Shown here in pieces: positions 6,056 through 6,357 of a DNA stretch of 6,357 bases. The notes beneath the pieces were generated by a model that was not told where the DNA came from, did not search any database, and saw nothing but the letters and a program-made list of their open reading frames with translations. A program made the translations under genes and the position numbers. Source of the DNA: Tannerella sp. (GTDB lineage: Bacteria > Bacteroidota > Bacteroidia > Bacteroidales > Tannerellaceae); NCBI GenBank assembly GCA_031289445.1, contig JAITPL010000028.1:1-6357 (forward strand), in the 5' to 3' direction. Position 1 is the first letter of the stretch. Every line of letters starts with the position of its first letter.

Positions 6056-6242
6056 CTCCCTTATTATCAGTACTTTACGTATGTATAACTTACTGTTTCC
6101 GGCAGCGGAAACAGAGGCATTGCATTTGTCAAGACAATTCCCGAATGCGCTTCATGTACAGTGCATGGCCGAAATCTACGACCGCTCGCCGACACATCCC
6201 GACCTTCATGCAAAAAATCCGCCAATATGCCATGTAACATAA
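6056..6242 (+). other. Open continuation of the 5936 ORF if the G tract had 11 residues
   Basis: Read in the frame of GGT at 6051-6053, there is no stop until TAA at 6240-6242. The peptide includes RMYNLLFPAAETEALHL and QCMAEIYDRSPTHPDL. Its composition is more protein-like than the frame that 13 Gs would give, which is rich in Cys and Arg. The frame also contains an ATG at 6081, so a separate 53-aa ORF (6081-6242) is possible. Its end overlaps the sigma factor start by 16 nt, which would allow translational coupling. I recognise no family. It may be non-coding leader; the open minus-strand frame over the same bases shows that openness alone is weak evidence. Confidence 0.35.
6093..6114 (+). 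promoter_or_regulatory. Perfect 9-bp hairpin / inverted repeat in the sigma factor leader
   Basis: CTGTTTCCG (6093-6101) and CGGAAACAG (6106-6114) are exact reverse complements around a GCAG loop. No T run follows, so it is not an ordinary intrinsic terminator. It lies about 170 nt after the predicted transcription start and 112 nt before the sigma factor ATG. It could be an RNA structure affecting the leader or a palindromic operator for a dimeric regulator; neither is shown by the sequence itself. Confidence 0.6.
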
Positions 6243-6357
6243 GAAGCACGCTTGAAGACCTGGCCGAGAGAAACTCCGAGATGGCATTCAGGTCTTTATA
6301 CTACGCCTATTCCGACAGGATTATGCGTTATATAATGATGTACGTGCACACGAAGGA
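6227..6357 (+). CDS. Probable ECF-type RNA polymerase sigma factor, N-terminal part, cut by the window edge
   Basis: ECF sigma factors direct RNA polymerase to a specific regulon, in Bacteroidota often cell-surface or nutrient-uptake genes under control of a FecR-like anti-sigma factor. Only 43 codons plus 2 nt are present. After the start (MPCNIRSTLEDLAERNSE) comes AFRSLYYAYSDRIMRYIMMYV (residues 20-40; first part AFRSLYYAYSDR). This fits the region 2.1 pattern of Bacteroidota ECF factors, x-AF-x-x-L-[YF]-x-x-Y-x-x-R[IL]-x-R[YF]. The frame is open back to a stop at 6086-6088, with no ATG between, so the ATG at 6227 is preferred; an A-rich CAAAAAAT precedes it. A GTG at 6161 is a less likely start. 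DNA-binding regions 2.4 and 4 lie outside the window, so the call is provisional. Confidence 0.72.
   Translation, partial: MPCNIRSTLEDLAERNSEMAFRSLYYAYSDRIMRYIMMYVHTK

Noticed and set aside
6096..6128. Possible second promoter for the sigma factor (TTTC at 6096-6099, TGCATTTG at 6121-6128, 21-nt spacing)
   Set aside because: Each box has one mismatch and the first overlaps the hairpin. It is much weaker than the exact match at 5884-5915. It remains possible but is not supported enough to list.
6067..6249. 60-codon open frame on the minus strand in the sigma factor leader
   Set aside because: No promoter, upstream site or family resemblance was found, and it opposes a consensus plus-strand promoter. 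It overlaps the sigma factor start. Chance openness is the simplest explanation.

Overview
The window looks like Bacteroidota DNA, most likely order Bacteroidales. Three signs point there. The ATPase genes run in the order E - DUF2764 - A - B - D - I, which is the Bacteroidota form of the V/A-type ATPase operon. Both promoters I can see match the Bacteroides consensus (TTTG, about 20 nt, TAnnTTTG). The genes have A-rich or AT-rich upstream sequence rather than Shine-Dalgarno sites. No species can be named from the sequence alone.

Positions 1-5695 (minus strand) hold a tightly packed V/A-type ATPase operon, read right to left: atpE (peripheral stator), a DUF2764 protein (probable stand-in for the C/d connector), atpA (catalytic subunit), atpB (non-catalytic partner), atpD (central shaft), and the first 176 codons of atpI (membrane stator subunit), which runs off the left edge. 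Junctions are 4-nt ATGA overlaps (E/DUF2764, D/I), a 1-nt TGATG overlap (B/D), or gaps of 5 and 12 nt. No internal terminator or promoter is evident, so this is one transcript from the promoter at 5728-5759. The subunits would form the soluble A3B3 head, the D shaft and the E/I stator of an ion-translocating rotary ATPase. The c-ring gene (atpK) would be expected beyond position 1. No separate C, F or G/H gene lies among the genes visible here.

Positions 5696-6226 contain no conserved gene and are the most unusual part. This is a divergent promoter region with two copies of a bipartite repeat between the promoters (5805-5870). A consensus rightward promoter (5884-5915) follows. After it comes an approximately 300-nt leader carrying a short ORF that starts at 5936 and runs into 12 consecutive Gs (6041-6052), then stops at once. 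With one G fewer, the same ORF would stay open to 6242, overlapping the next gene. A perfect 9-bp hairpin (6093-6114) lies in the same leader.

Positions 6227-6357 (plus strand) are the start of a gene whose N-terminus resembles region 2 of ECF-type sigma factors. It is cut by the right edge. The G tract, hairpin and long leader together suggest, as inference, a switchable or attenuated control region upstream of a sigma factor. A miscounted homopolymer in the assembly is the main competing explanation.
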